Program-made: the position numbers and the translations under genes | Assembly: GCA_007026445.1 (NCBI GenBank) | Contig: VDMD01000159.1 | Coordinates: forward strand, 1-47,681 | Length of the DNA: 47,681 nucleotides | From: Schizophyllum amplum | Lineage: Eukaryota; Basidiomycota; Agaricomycetes; Agaricales; Schizophyllaceae | Reading direction: 5' to 3' | Notes under the pieces: generated by a model | The model's database searches: none | What the model saw: only the letters and a program-made list of their open reading frames with translations | What the model was told of the DNA's origin: nothing | In this document: in pieces, positions 34,148 through 44,643 of the stretch | Layout: every line of letters begins with the position of its first letter | How positions within the stretch are numbered: the stretch's first letter is position 1

Positions 34148-37039
34148 AGTTGAACGGTATGGGAATCAGCAATAATGTTATACGGTTTTGATGGGAGATG
34201 GGTGCGGGCACCTGTGACAAACTCGCAGTGGATTAGCAACGCGCGTGCGGGACAGCACAGCTCGGCGCGTAAGTGTGATTTCGTGGATGAGGATCCGGAG
34301 TTACGGCCTGATGGAGCAATGGGAAGAGCGCCCGTTGGCGAGAAGCGACGGAGGTTCCAGATGGCGAGAACAGGCGGCGCGCGTGGAGGGCTTGAAGACA
34401 ATCAGCTCATGCTTATATGAAGAAGGAGGAAAATATGGATACCTAACAAGAAAAGGGCGCGGTAGAATTCGGAGAAAATAGAACCAGTGAGTGTCCCGAA
34501 CTGGACAGTGAATAGGAAAGCCAGAAAGGGCCGAGCAGAGCGTTTAGAGTGCATCGGTCGCATGCCAGGAGGTCGGCCTCTTTGAAGTCCCCAGGTGATG
34601 CAGGCATGAGCGTGGCAGCTAGGTCATGAGGTGCCGAAGGGAGAGACGTCGGCGCCTTCTGCGTACATTGGCGTCTTCTTCTTGGTTGACTCTCTATCGC
34701 GTCAAATCTGTCAGTACAAGTCCTCGACTTAGTTTCAGACATGAGGGACCGACCATGCATTCATCGCAGTCATCTCGGATACGTCTGCGCCTGTTGTTAC
34801 TGAGCTGCGGGGTATATGGCCATCCGCCAGTAGTGCAAACTTCTATCTCAGCGTTCGAAGAGATGATAGACAACATGGCGCACCACATGGACAGCAGCAA
34901 GCTGAGAAGGAGCCATCGGGGCATGGATCGGTGGCCATCGCAGTCATTTTGAATATTACTCCATCACAATGTTGGACACAAGAACCATGAGTACTGAGCT
35001 GGATTGCGCGATAGACAGTCCATGCACGCTTGTCAAGTTGTTTCCTCTTTGATGTGCTCATTCTCTCGTCCATCTTGTAGTCAAGCGCCCTGACAGCCCG
35101 CGCGCGAGCTATTCAGCGCAAGTCATAGATGATATGTCCATCTCCGATCCTATTCAGTAGCGAAGGCAGGTGAGTGGATGAGGCATGGTGTCTGGACCTG
35201 GCGGAAGCGACTTGAAGATAGATAGAGCCAGTTCGATAGACAGTCCAGTCGCATGACGCAAAGGCACGTAGCATAAGCCGAGCAGAAAGAAGGTCTCGTA
35301 TTTGTAGAGGCTTTACGCAGAGGCATGCCACGTCGGGCACCCATCGTGGTCGAAACATGGTGGAAGACGGGACCAAGACACCTGTGGCGGCGGACATTCT
35401 CACGGTCTCCCACGATTTCACGTGGTTCAATTCAACTTGCGTGATTGATTTCATATTGTCCGCGGCCCTCTCGCGGCGCTCCTCCAGGCTCTCCCTCCTA
35501 AGTACGAAGAGGTGCACTTTCATAAATATGATCGCCTCAGATACAGCGAAAAGATCTCTTTCGACCCGTTAGTATGTTCAAGTCGGCGCTGTCCGAGTCA
35601 GTATATTTTCATACGGCCGGTACCTGCTTGAGACGTTGTATGCATTGCGCTGAGCGCTGGCCTCTGACGACATCATCCTCTACCATACACTTAGCCAGTG
35701 GCGCCAAATTTGACCTCAGACAGCGTAGTGGAACTTCTTGCGACGATGCTCGACGATAGCTGTGCTCAGCAACCAGTGACATCGAAGCTCCCGCTGAGGA
35801 CCCTCATGTCTCCCAGGATGCGCATCACTCTCCACTATCTCTTCATCTTGCCATCCACCTCGTCAAGTCATCCGGCAATTGTCCCCCGACACTGCTCTAT
35901 GCAGGTCTATGCGACATGCAGTTCCTCGGGTGTCTACCGTCCGAAGCTGCGCCTGATACGCGCCCATCGTCGTTCTTGCGGCCGCGGCGCGGCGGCGACG
36001 GCGTACGCAACACGCCGAACAAGAATTGTGCCTTCACCGCTGCGAAGACGGATGCGCACCTCATCGAACGCGCCGCACACGCAGTTGGGCGAGGGGCGGC
36101 GCGCGCTCCCTTCTCATCGTCCATGCGGGGCTATCCCCATAAGGGGTTCCTTTTCCCTCGCAAGCCCACCGCACTGTACGCGGTCGGTCCATTCCAGAAG
36201 CCTAGTGAGCTCTCCAGCGTCCAGCGGCCCACTGTAACGGACGTGGAGCGGAGGTGCAGGGTGTCGAGAAGAAGCAGCACCAGCGGTGTCAGGGCGCGAT
36301 AAGACGATGGAAGAAGACAGCACCTTCATAAGCTGCGTAAGCTCTTGTACGAGGGGGCAACTGGTTGTAGTCAGACAGCTTGAAGATTGAACGAGCACAA
36401 GTAAGGCCTTTTACGAGAAGATGGTCAGCGGGGGCGATGAATCAACGTAAGGCAACGTGTGCGTACTGTCCGGTACTGGCATTGAGCGCTTGAGCGACGT
36501 TGAGTCTGAAGCGGCACGCTGAGCAGCGCAAGGCCATGCGACAGCTCGCACTCGTAGACGACATGCCAACGAGCTCTGGGAGAGGCTGGGGAGAGAATAC
36601 ATAGTCTCAAAGTCGCGCTTTTATTGGTACGCGTTTCGGCATCTCCCGTCAACGGACCCACAAGTTTGAGTGCGCTTCAAGCGGCAGATACTGAAGCCTT
36701 CAGAATACTTGAGCCTTCATACAATGTCAGCGGGAGCACAGGAACGATACATTGTACACACCTCAAGAAGATCCACAGGATTGAGACAGGCGGGCTGCAA
36801 GCGATTGGTTGGACCCAAATTGCAAGCTTGAATAAATAACGAGTAGTGGCAAGTACAAGCAAAGCATTTAACAGTACACGTACAAACAGCAGATCGACAG
36901 CCGCACATCAACACATATACATACATACATGAAGCAGTCGTAAAGCAGCCCAGACAACAAAGCAGCACACCACACAATCAACTTTTGCAGAACAGGAATC
37001 ACTGTCTGATCAACATCCAACGTTTCGACACCCGCCACC
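34148..37039. other. Stretch without a supportable gene
   Basis: About 2.9 kb with no recognisable gene. A minus-strand frame of 136 residues at 35113–35523 and one of 76 residues at 34694–34924 starting MPRWLLLSLLLSMW (hydrophobic) could be parts of a decayed or poorly sequenced membrane-protein gene, but they do not join into a convincing model. A CATA/TACA-rich run lies at 36918–36932. Confidence 0.4.
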
Positions 37040-40000
37040 CTACTGCGACGCATAGCTCAGGTCCGTGTACGCAGAAGGCTCCCGCCGCAGGCCCCGTTGC
37101 GGCGGCGGCACGGGCACAGGTGTCGGTGAGCGCGAGCGCGAGCGTGAGGGCGGCCGCTCAGGGATAACGGGGCTTCCTTGCGCCGCAGGAGGGACGAAGG
37201 GCTCGCCTGCGCCCTCAGCGCTCCGTGACGCACTATAACCCCCGGTGCAGCATACGCGCCGTTCGGAGGGGCGTGGACTTCGAAGGAGCGTGGCCATTCG
37301 GATGCGCGTAGCCAGCCGGCGGCGCAGCAGCCGCGTAGGGATAGTTAGGCGCCGGTCGCGGAGGGCCGTATGCAGCGGGTGGTGCTCCGTAGGGTGTGCC
37401 GTGGATAAGCCGCGGGGCGGTCCCTCCTTGATATCCTGTAGGCGGTCCTCCTTGAAAGCCTGCAGGCGGTACACCCTGGAATCCTGCAGGAGGTCCACCC
37501 TGATAGCCCCGGCACGTACGGCTGGCCCCTGGCCGATGCTGCGGGAGGCGGCGCGCCACCTCCCCCGCGCCGCCCCCGCTGCATTCGCCCTCGTATTCGC
37601 GTCCGTCTCCGCGCCGAACCCGTCCGACGTCCCGCGCGACTGCGACTGGCGCGAGTCCACCGGACTGCGAATGGCGCGAGTCGACCGACTGCGGGGCGGG
37701 CGGGCGCGCACGTGAGTCCTCAGCCTGCCGCGAGCGCAGATCCTCCCGGACAGCGCCCTCTGCCTCGACCGCGGCGTGGTGGCCATCTCCGCCGACCTCG
37801 ACCTCGGCGTCGCCTGCTGCGGCAGCGTCAAGTCCTCCGCGGACCGCACGAACGCCGGGTCCACGTACGTCGACGGGTCGTAGTGCCCATACGACGACGC
37901 CCGCGAGCTCGGCCGGTGCAGCTCCCTCGCCAGCCGCGCCTGGTCCTCCCTATCCTCCCTCACCCTATCCCCGCCCCCATCCCTCGCCTCCCGCGCCCTA
38001 TCCGCCTCCGCCCTCAACGACCGCGCCGACCTTCTCGACATCGCACTCCCCGGCCGCGTCGTCGGCTCCGCAGACGTCGTCGGCGCGAGCGGCGGCAGCG
38101 GCGGGAACGCCATCGACGGCGACGGCAGCGCCGGGAACGCGCTCGCGGGCGACGCCTTGAACGCCATCTGGTGCTCGCGCGTCGTCATAGAGCTGCCGCG
38201 GAGGCCGCTCGTGACGCTCTGGGGGCTGAAGGGGACAGGCGGCGCGGTAACGGGGGCAGAAGGCCTCGGGGCGTGCATGGGCGGCGCCTGTGACCGAGAT
38301 GGTCCTGCCTGCGAGCGCGAGGACGTCGCGGAGCGCATGCGGCGCGGCCCACCCGCGCGCCCGCCTGCGCGGGAGGACGAGCCGGACGCAGCCACCGGCG
38401 GCCCTCGCATACCGGAAGAGGGCCCACCCCGCGAAGACGAGCCGGACGGCGCTAACGGCGGCCCCCCGCGCACAGACGTGCCCGTCGGCGTCGCCTCCGT
38501 CGGTGCAGCAGCCCCTTCCAGCCCTCCGCGTCGATGATGGCGCGCTCCTGCCGGCGTGTAGTGCCCCGCCCAGTCGTCCACGTAGTGCGACCCGGGTGTG
38601 TGCGGCATAGGCGCGCCGTAGTCTGTCGGTTGCTGGTTCTGCATGCGCGAGGACGACGACCCGGTTTGCATGCGCGGGGATAGGAAGCCGTCATTCCGCG
38701 GCAGGTGCTCGCGCGACCCGCGCATGTCGTCCCTGGACGGCGTCTGCTTGGACGGCGTGGTCGGCGAACGCGAGGGCGGCTGGACCGAGATCGGGATATC
38801 AGGGCTGATATCCTGCCGCCCGAACGGCATGCGCGGGACAACGTTCTCGCTCTGGCTGCGTTGGTGTCCTGCCCCACGCCTGGCAGACGAGGGCGTGCTC
38901 TGCTCCTCGATCACGCTGAGGTTGCGCTGCAGGCCCGGCCGCTCGCGGCGCATACCGAAGCCCCAAGTCTTAGTGCGCTTGTGCTCGCCCGTACCGTCGT
39001 CCGCGTAGCCGTTCTTGGAGCTTCTCCCGGTGAGTGTGCGCCGGAGGGTGCTGAATATGCCGCCTCCGCCGGCTTCCTCACGCGCCATGGCGGCGGCTTG
39101 CTGGTCAGCGATTTGCTGCAGGCGCGCCTGCTCCGCGAGGCGTCGTGCTTCGGCGAGGATCTCTTCTGGGGAACGCTTGACGGGCCTCGCGGCGGGAGGA
39201 GACCGGTCTTCATCGTCATCTTCATCATCATCGTACTGGCGACGCGGATTCGAGTATATCGGCTGTTGCGATGCGCTGCCTTGATCGTATTCTCGACGGG
39301 CTTGTGGAGGACGACGCGAGCTGCTGAAGTTCCGCCGTAAGGTCCCCCGTCCGTTGATCTCGCGCTCGACCTCTTCTGCAGGCGGAATCTCAAGGCTGTA
39401 GGTCTGAACGCTCGGCGTGCGCATATGTGGCGGTACATAGCCGGATGGCGACGGCCCTGGAGGATGCTCAAGCACAGGCGTCGGATCCGGTTCCGGCTCA
39501 GTCATCGGCTCAGTGGGCGCCCCCTCCGTCGGGAACGACATGCGAGTGCGCGGCGGGGACAGCGGGTGGGGGCTTGGCTGGGGCTGGCCAAATGCGGATG
39601 TCTCCGGCGATATCGGGCCGACGTCGACCGTGCGCATGGGCATGCCGCCGGGGGAGCTCGGCAGGGTCTCGTCCGCGGCGCGATTGCGGGGAGTGTGGCG
39701 CGCGGCGTACGCAGCATCGTAGTCGTACTCGTCACCATAGTACTCATAGTCGTAGTCGTCAGAGTAAGGGCCCTCCTCTTCGGTCTCCGTAGGCGCGCGA
39801 CGACGGCGCTGATGGTGGCGGCGGCGCCTGCGAGGGGGATCGCGCACCTCCGCGCGTGCTTGTCGCAGACCGTCTTGAAAACCGACGAGGCGCCCCTCCT
39901 CCCGCGCAGCTTCTGCGAGCAGCTCTCGCGTGAGCCTCCGAGCAGTGCTTCGAGCGCGTGCGGCGGCACGTTCTGCATCATCGCGCTGTCGCTCGACGCC

Positions 40001-40570
40001 CCGGACGACCTCTTGCGCGCGGTCAATCTCGCGCTGGGCATTGGCAACCTGAACGCGGTACATCGCCAGCTCGTCCCGCGCGCGGGAGGCCTCCGTCTGC
40101 GCCATTGCCCGCGCGTCCCCCGCGAGCCGAACGTGCTGGAAGGTCTCCCGCGCGACGCGTTCCGCTTCGGCCGCGCGTTGTGCCTCGGCGTCAATGCGTA
40201 CAGACGCGTTCTCGAGGGCGCGCTGCAGCCGGTCGGCCTCGTATTCGCGCTCGATGAGGAGGCGGAGGAGTTCGTTGTGGGGTTCGTGGGCGTGAGCGCG
40301 CTCGCGGTCTTTCCGGTAGCGTGCGCTGGGTCTAGTCTTGGTGTGCGTATGGCTGCGGACCTTGGATTTGCGGGTATGGCGGTCGGCGGGCGGCGAGGAG
40401 AGCAGCTCCGATCGAGGGGAATAGCTGTCTTCATCTTCGAACGCGTACGCCGTCACTCCGTTCGTATGTCTAGAGTAGAGTTCAGCATTGTATTCAGAGA
40501 AAATTGTTGACCACGCACACTTCTGGTTCCGGGATGCGTAGGGGGGAGAGGTATCGTCCTCTGAGTACAT
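37040..40570 (-). CDS. Large coiled-coil, low-complexity protein
   Basis: Starting at the ATG at 40570 (MYSEDDTSPPYASRNQKCAW), the frame runs without a stop to 37040, 1,176 residues. Residues about 90–270 are a strong Arg/Glu/Ala coiled coil (LIEREYEADRLQRALENASV, AQREIDRAQEVVRGVERQRD). Acidic Tyr/Asp-rich (YSDDYDYEYYGDEYDYDAAY), Pro/Ser-rich and a second short helix (SPEEILAEARRLAEQARLQQ) follow. The last 200 codons switch frames: the natural reading near 37.42–37.52 kb is a Gly/Pro/Tyr repeat (YQGGPPAGFQG) one frame away, and the reading then returns to the main frame, ending EPSAYTDLSYASQ. Several one-base slips are therefore likely. Scaffold or trafficking roles are possible, but no family is recognised. 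The ATG was chosen over an upstream GTG because it is followed directly by the open coding block. Confidence 0.72.
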   Translation of the reverse strand: MYSEDDTSPPYASRNQKCAWSTIFSEYNAELYSRHTNGVTAYAFEDEDSYSPRSELLSSPPADRHTRKSKVRSHTHTKTRPSARYRKDRERAHAHEPHNELLRLLIEREYEADRLQRALENASVRIDAEAQRAAEAERVARETFQHVRLAGDARAMAQTEASRARDELAMYRVQVANAQREIDRAQEVVRGVERQRDDAERAAARARSTARRLTRELLAEAAREEGRLVGFQDGLRQARAEVRDPPRRRRRHHQRRRRAPTETEEEGPYSDDYDYEYYGDEYDYDAAYAARHTPRNRAADETLPSSPGGMPMRTVDVGPISPETSAFGQPQPSPHPLSPPRTRMSFPTEGAPTEPMTEPEPDPTPVLEHPPGPSPSGYVPPHMRTPSVQTYSLEIPPAEEVEREINGRGTLRRNFSSSRRPPQARREYDQGSASQQPIYSNPRRQYDDDEDDDEDRSPPAARPVKRSPEEILAEARRLAEQARLQQIADQQAAAMAREEAGGGGIFSTLRRTLTGRSSKNGYADDGTGEHKRTKTWGFGMRRERPGLQRNLSVIEEQSTPSSARRGAGHQRSQSENVVPRMPFGRQDISPDIPISVQPPSRSPTTPSKQTPSRDDMRGSREHLPRNDGFLSPRMQTGSSSSRMQNQQPTDYGAPMPHTPGSHYVDDWAGHYTPAGARHHRRGGLEGAAAPTEATPTGTSVRGGPPLAPSGSSSRGGPSSGMRGPPVAASGSSSRAGGRAGGPRRMRSATSSRSQAGPSRSQAPPMHAPRPSAPVTAPPVPFSPQSVTSGLRGSSMTTREHQMAFKASPASAFPALPSPSMAFPPLPPLAPTTSAEPTTRPGSAMSRRSARSLRAEADRAREARDGGGDRVREDREDQARLARELHRPSSRASSYGHYDPSTYVDPAFVRSAEDLTLPQQATPRSRSAEMATTPRSRQRALSGRICARGRLRTHVRARPPRSRSTRAIRSPVDSRQSQSRGTSDGFGAETDANTRANAAGAARGRWRAASRSIGQGPAVRAGAIRVDLLQDSRVYRLQAFKEDRLQDIKEGPPRGLSTAHPTEHHPLHTALRDRRLTIPTRLLRRRLATRIRMATLLRSPRPSERRVCCTGGYSASRSAEGAGEPFVPPAAQGSPVIPERPPSRSRSRSPTPVPVPPPQRGLRREPSAYTDLSYASQ
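37420..37515 (-). repeat. Short tandem repeat coding Gly-Pro-rich units
   Basis: Units of about 24 bp on the minus strand encode variants of GFQGGPPA / GYQGGPPT, four to five copies. It lies in the C-terminal part of the coiled-coil gene and is in a different frame from the long open reading frame. Confidence 0.65.
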
Positions 40571-41291
40571 GATCGTGAGGGGTATCGTGCGGCGTCGTGA
40601 GAGCGGTGAAAGTACAGGCCAGAGAGTACACCTCTCAAGCACCAGTAAGAACTCTTCCGGTCAAGGAGAATAGCAATATGTCGGTATCACCGCATGGCAC
40701 AATGACCAGGCGCCTGTGCTCGTCGTGGCCAGCGTCAACAAGCCGTCAACCGGGCCGCGGGGACCCAATACGGCAAAGGTTTCCCACGCTCATTGCCTTG
40801 TTTCTGGAATCTCTCAATCTGGGCTCTGGCCCTTCTGTCGCCCTGTGATAGTCGGCTGCCGACGCTGCCGACAGTCAACACTTCAATAAACGCGCTAGTT
40901 GCAATTCATAACCGTCAACGCCACTCGACCCTCAGACCTCGGCAAGATCTCAGGATGATATGCCTGCGAGAGTGGCCGGCTTAAAGCCTTGCGCAGGGTC
41001 CTTCCCGGGCCCAATAGTACAAGTACAATCCACCCGTTCTCGCGAAGGACTTGCATACTTACTTAGAAGAGTTCCTGTGACCACCGTGCAAGGCAATGGA
41101 TATATGGGGCCTCGATCTCCGTAATTGCTGCGGGATACCGATCTATTGAACTTGATTGACAGGCCGCATCACGACAGTCTCAGAGTCCACTGTCAGAAGA
41201 CGACATTTCCTCCTTTCCCTCCCGTTTCCTTTCAACCCCGATGTCCTCACACCCCCCTCATCGTACCGTGCTCGCTGTTTGACGGGACGCC
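40571..41291. other. Divergent promoter region
   Basis: About 720 bp between the minus-strand coiled-coil gene and the plus-strand membrane-protein gene. No coding frame is supported. Homology to the inverted copy begins just before 41292 (GCATCACGACAGTCT in both), so the duplication includes some upstream sequence. Confidence 0.5.
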
Positions 41292-42893
41292 ATGCTTTCC
41301 TTCCTGGTCGCCGCGGTGGTCTCTGTCTCGGTAGAGGTTCGTTCACAGTCGCCCGATCACGCTAATCATTGAGCGCTGACATCCTCAGATGTTCCTCCTC
41401 GGTATGCTGCATTTCGCGCTCCTGCTGCAGGTCCGTCCTGATGGTGACCCGTCAGGAATCTACACGGTTGTGTGGATCCGACATACGATGCTGATGGTTC
41501 GGAAGGGATTCACGCCCCGGAGGTTTATGTGCGTATCTGGTTCGATACGGACGCGGTACTGTCTGAATGACACTTCTTGTAGATCTTCTTCGCCTTGTCT
41601 GCTGCTATGTACATAGCAGCGTTCCTTCACGCTTGCAAGTCGCAGAGCTTTCCCCTATACCCTATGACCCCGGGAGCTGAGCGTCGACACAGGGCTCATG
41701 GCGTATAGGGTCATACACGGCATCAACCTTGCGCCAGACGTCTACGCGCAGAACATGGTGGTTCGACCTCATCATTGGCATATACGCACGATCAGCGTCC
41801 TTCAATTCCTACAGACCATCATCGGAGATCTCGTCCTGGTGCGTGCACACTTATCATACTCGACGAGCGTCGTTGCTTACCCAAGACCCAGGCTTCCGCA
41901 CCTACGTCGCATGGAGCTACAGTATCTGGGTCCTCGCCCTCCCCTCCCACTATTCATACTCGCCTTTGGTGAGTTGCGCCGTTCCTCCTTATTACACCGC
42001 CCTAACGCCCCACTACCAGTCACCGGCGCCCTCTCGCTCATCCAACAGCCCTCGGCCCTTTCTCGAGCTCGTCATCCGCATCTGCCTCCCCGCCTCCCTC
42101 GCATTCAACGTCGCCCTGACCGTGCTCCTCATCTGGCGGCTTGGCGCCGTACACGCCGAGTCCTCCGCGCCGGCGTGCGCGACGCGACGCACCAGCCTGT
42201 CCTCCTCCGCATCGCGCGCGTGGTCGCCGAGACGGGCGCCCCGTACGTCGGCACGTACGCGGTCTTCATCGTGCTCACCTTCATGGGCCGGTCGGAGATG
42301 TACATCGTGCATGCGCGCTGCTGCCCATCGGGGGTGAGTGGCTCTGTTCTTACAAGCGTCCCTTACTAGGCGGGGAACCTGATTCCCCATGCGCTTCCCC
42401 TTTGCTGTGTGCGTATCCCCTCATATTGACCTCGTACACAGGCATGACCTTCTCCCTTATGTCCATCCGACTGTACGGTATCGCGGATGAGCGGCCGGAC
42501 GCCTGGACCTGGCATTCGCCGACGATATGGCTGAGGTCTGGGACGGCGTCGGACGTGGGACACACGACGTCGGATGCGGGACATAGGACGTCGGACGCGG
42601 AGGCAGGGCCTGCGACGTCCAAAATCGTATTCGCGGCGTCGAAAGGGAGGTTTGCGAGCGCAGACGGCTCTCTCTGGGATGCGGATGACTATGGTCGGAG
42701 TACGGACGACTACGGGCGGAGTACGGACGACTATGGACGGGGTACGACTGACTATGGTCGGAGTATGACTGATCATGGTCGTCGGGGTGGTCGTCGGAGT
42801 GCCACGGATGAATACGGGTGGGGGGTGGATGACCTCGGTCGAGGTGCGATAGATTATGACCGGGATCCTCTGCCGCCTGAGCACGCTGTATGA
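41292..42893 (+). CDS. Seven-helix membrane protein, copy 1
   Basis: A predicted integral membrane protein of the seven-helix unknown families common in Agaricomycetes; no function is assigned. Seven exons: 41292–41330, 41389–41532, 41583–41638, 41709–41838, 41892–41968, 42020–about 42331 and 42442–42893. Hydrophobic segments are MLSFLVAAVVSVSV, FLLGMLHFALLLQV, IFFALSAAMYIAAFLHAC, SVLQFLQTIIGDLVLV, YVAWSYSIWVLALP, LVIRICLPASLAFNVALTVL and PYVGTYAVFIVLTF. The last exon starts GMTFSLMSIRLYG and encodes a hydrophilic tail with TSDAGH and DDYGRST repeats, ending PPEHAV. Frame slips of one base occur in exons 5 and 6. Most introns coincide with those of the inverted copy at 45924–47296. The start is the ATG shared by both copies; a further upstream exon is possible. 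Confidence 0.72.
42535..42790 (+). repeat. Coding repeats in the copy 1 tail
   Basis: First part: repeated GACGTCGGA(C/T)GCGGG-type units giving TSDVGH, TSDAGH, TSDAE. Second part, from about 42688: about five 21-bp units giving DDYGRST variants. The inverted copy keeps only traces (ADYARSTADRR), so the array grew, or was lost, after duplication. Confidence 0.75.
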
Positions 42894-42899
42894 TCCTCG

Positions 42900-42905
42900 A
42901 ATAAA
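42900..42905 (+). terminator. Polyadenylation signal candidate
   Basis: AATAAA immediately follows the stop of the copy 1 membrane-protein gene; the next gene starts 153 bp downstream. Confidence 0.35.
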
Positions 42906-43057
42906 ATTCGTTCAACGGTGTCCGTGACTGACGTCCATGTGACATGGTGGTGGTGACTTGGTGACTGACCCGCACAAGACCCGCAGGCCTCCCGCGGTGA
43001 GGGCCTTTTTCTTGACGCTCGTCGCAGTCGCACAACGGCCCGAAATTGAGCAGCGCA

Positions 43058-44146
43058 ATGAGTGACCTATGTTCTCCTCCTTTGTCTGCCGTTCCCGACC
43101 TCTGGTTTGACGATGGAAACATCGTCATTGTGGCCGGATCGTGGTCCTTCCGCCTACGTCGCGGCATCCTCGCGTTCCAGTCCAGCGTCTTTCGAGACAT
43201 GTTCTCCCTGCCTCCGTCGGGGAGCCAGGACGTGTACGATGGCTGCCCGCTGATCAACGTGTCCGACGACCCAAACGATATGGAGCATTTCTTGAAGGCT
43301 GTGTATTTTCCGCAGTACGTGCTCCAGCGCCTCGACTATGCGATGTCGATTGATGCGACCTGCCTTCCCCAAGGTATTTTCCGCCTGGAATCTCTCAGGA
43401 GGTCGAGTTCGGCGTACTGCGCGCGGTGCTAGGTCTAGCCCAGAAATTCGACGTCCCTTTCCTACGACGCCGTGCGCTCTGCATACTCTCCGACGCGTAC
43501 TCCACGGATGCTGATGGGTGCCATCGCTCAGCACTCCCTCTTGGAGGGGCAGGAGAGATCATCCCAGCCTGGATTGCCTTCTCGCAGAAATCGCCCTCGC
43601 TCGCGAAGTGAACGCTATCTGGCTCCTACCGCGCCTTTATTACGAAGTCTCCTACGCAGACGCCTCCGACATCATCATAGGCTGCCAAGAAGCATCGGAC
43701 AAAGAGTTGCGAAACTCTGTCCTGATCCTCTGCTTCGCTGGACTACAGCGTATACGCGCGGCGTTCGAGCCTAACTTCATGATCAATCCTGCATCGTCGT
43801 GCTCCAGCAGGGCCAAGTGTACCCAGCGTCGCTGGATCGCTTTCGGCAAGACCTTTCACTTGCGAGACACACCACAGCTGTTCTTCAGCTATTCCTTCAC
43901 TGAAGATGTTGACTCTGGAGCATGTGCATCGTGCCAGGTTGCGATAATCACGGATTTGCATACACGCAGAAAGGAGCTGTGGGACGCCATTCCAGGATTC
44001 TACGGCTTGCTGGACTGGGATCGGCTGAAGGAAATGAAGCGGGAGGAAACGAGTCTGAAAGTAAGTGACTTGTGGCGACTCTCACTGCCTCGCGATGTTA
44101 ATAGCATATGCAGGGGTCGGCATGGGGCGAAGTCATTTGTAGTTGA
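43058..44146 (+). CDS. BTB/POZ domain protein, copy 1
   Basis: Exons 43058–43314, 43374–44060 and 44114–44146, about 325 residues. The N-terminal BTB/POZ fold is clear: DLWFDDGNIVIVAGSWSFRL, RRGILAFQSSVFRDMFSLPP, then CPLINVSDDPNDMEHFLKAV. Intron 1 splits the codon after YFP, and exon 2 continues YFPPGISQEVEFGVLRAVLG and KFDVPFLRRRALCILSDAYS. A C-terminal Cys pair (SGACASCQVAIITDLHTRRK) follows, and the last exon adds GSAWGEVICS. BTB domains dimerise and often link substrates to Cul3 ligases or act in transcription; the partner is unknown. One base is missing near 43585, between AWIAF and LAEIALAREVNAIWLLP. The inverted paralogue at 44644–45724 is intact. The gene is head-to-tail with the membrane-protein copy 1, 165 bp apart. 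Confidence 0.85.
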
Positions 44147-44643
44147 GTATCGGGCGATTGCCTTCTGCGTGGCATCGCCTACTTGCTTAGCGCGTAGCAA
44201 AGTAGGACATGGACAATACTGCAAGTAGTACTGGCGCAACCATTTCTCGAGCTCATCACATTCACGCATGCGCCAGCTCGCGTTGAGTTCCCATTTGGTG
44301 TGCCGTGTATCAGCGCTAGCACACATACGTGTCTATATTTCCCAGGCCCCGTCCTACTGCCTGACTTGACCTCCGGTGAATTCGAGACAAGGGACTATCC
44401 TCATACTATGCATGCCACATGAGCAATGCGTAGCCATATGGTTGTGCCATAGAACCGACTCAATATACCCTGAAAAGTTGACTCGGTGTTTTACAGGAAA
44501 GGATGTGACGATGATTATTCGGCGGAGTCCCCTGTTGAGTGATATTAGTTCTAGATTAATACAAGTTCATCGACGATCGTGCATACCTACGCTAACGGTG
44601 TCCAAATACAAGAGTCGATAAGTCCTCTGCAAGTGAAGAAGAC
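44147..44643. other. Centre of the inverted duplication
   Basis: About 500 bp between the convergent 3' ends of the two BTB genes. No gene is seen. The axis of symmetry of the duplicated block lies in or near this stretch. Any hairpin-forming remnant would be expected here, but I see no long perfect palindrome. Confidence 0.5.

Noticed and set aside
39425..40510. A 361-codon open frame on the plus strand, and long frames in 39502–40434 on the minus strand
   Set aside because: They overlap the strong coiled-coil coding frame in other frames. High GC keeps stops rare; the coiled-coil reading has far better protein character.
40571..40642. Extension of the coiled-coil protein to an upstream GTG
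   Set aside because: A non-ATG start is unlikely; the in-frame ATG at 40570 directly precedes the coding block.
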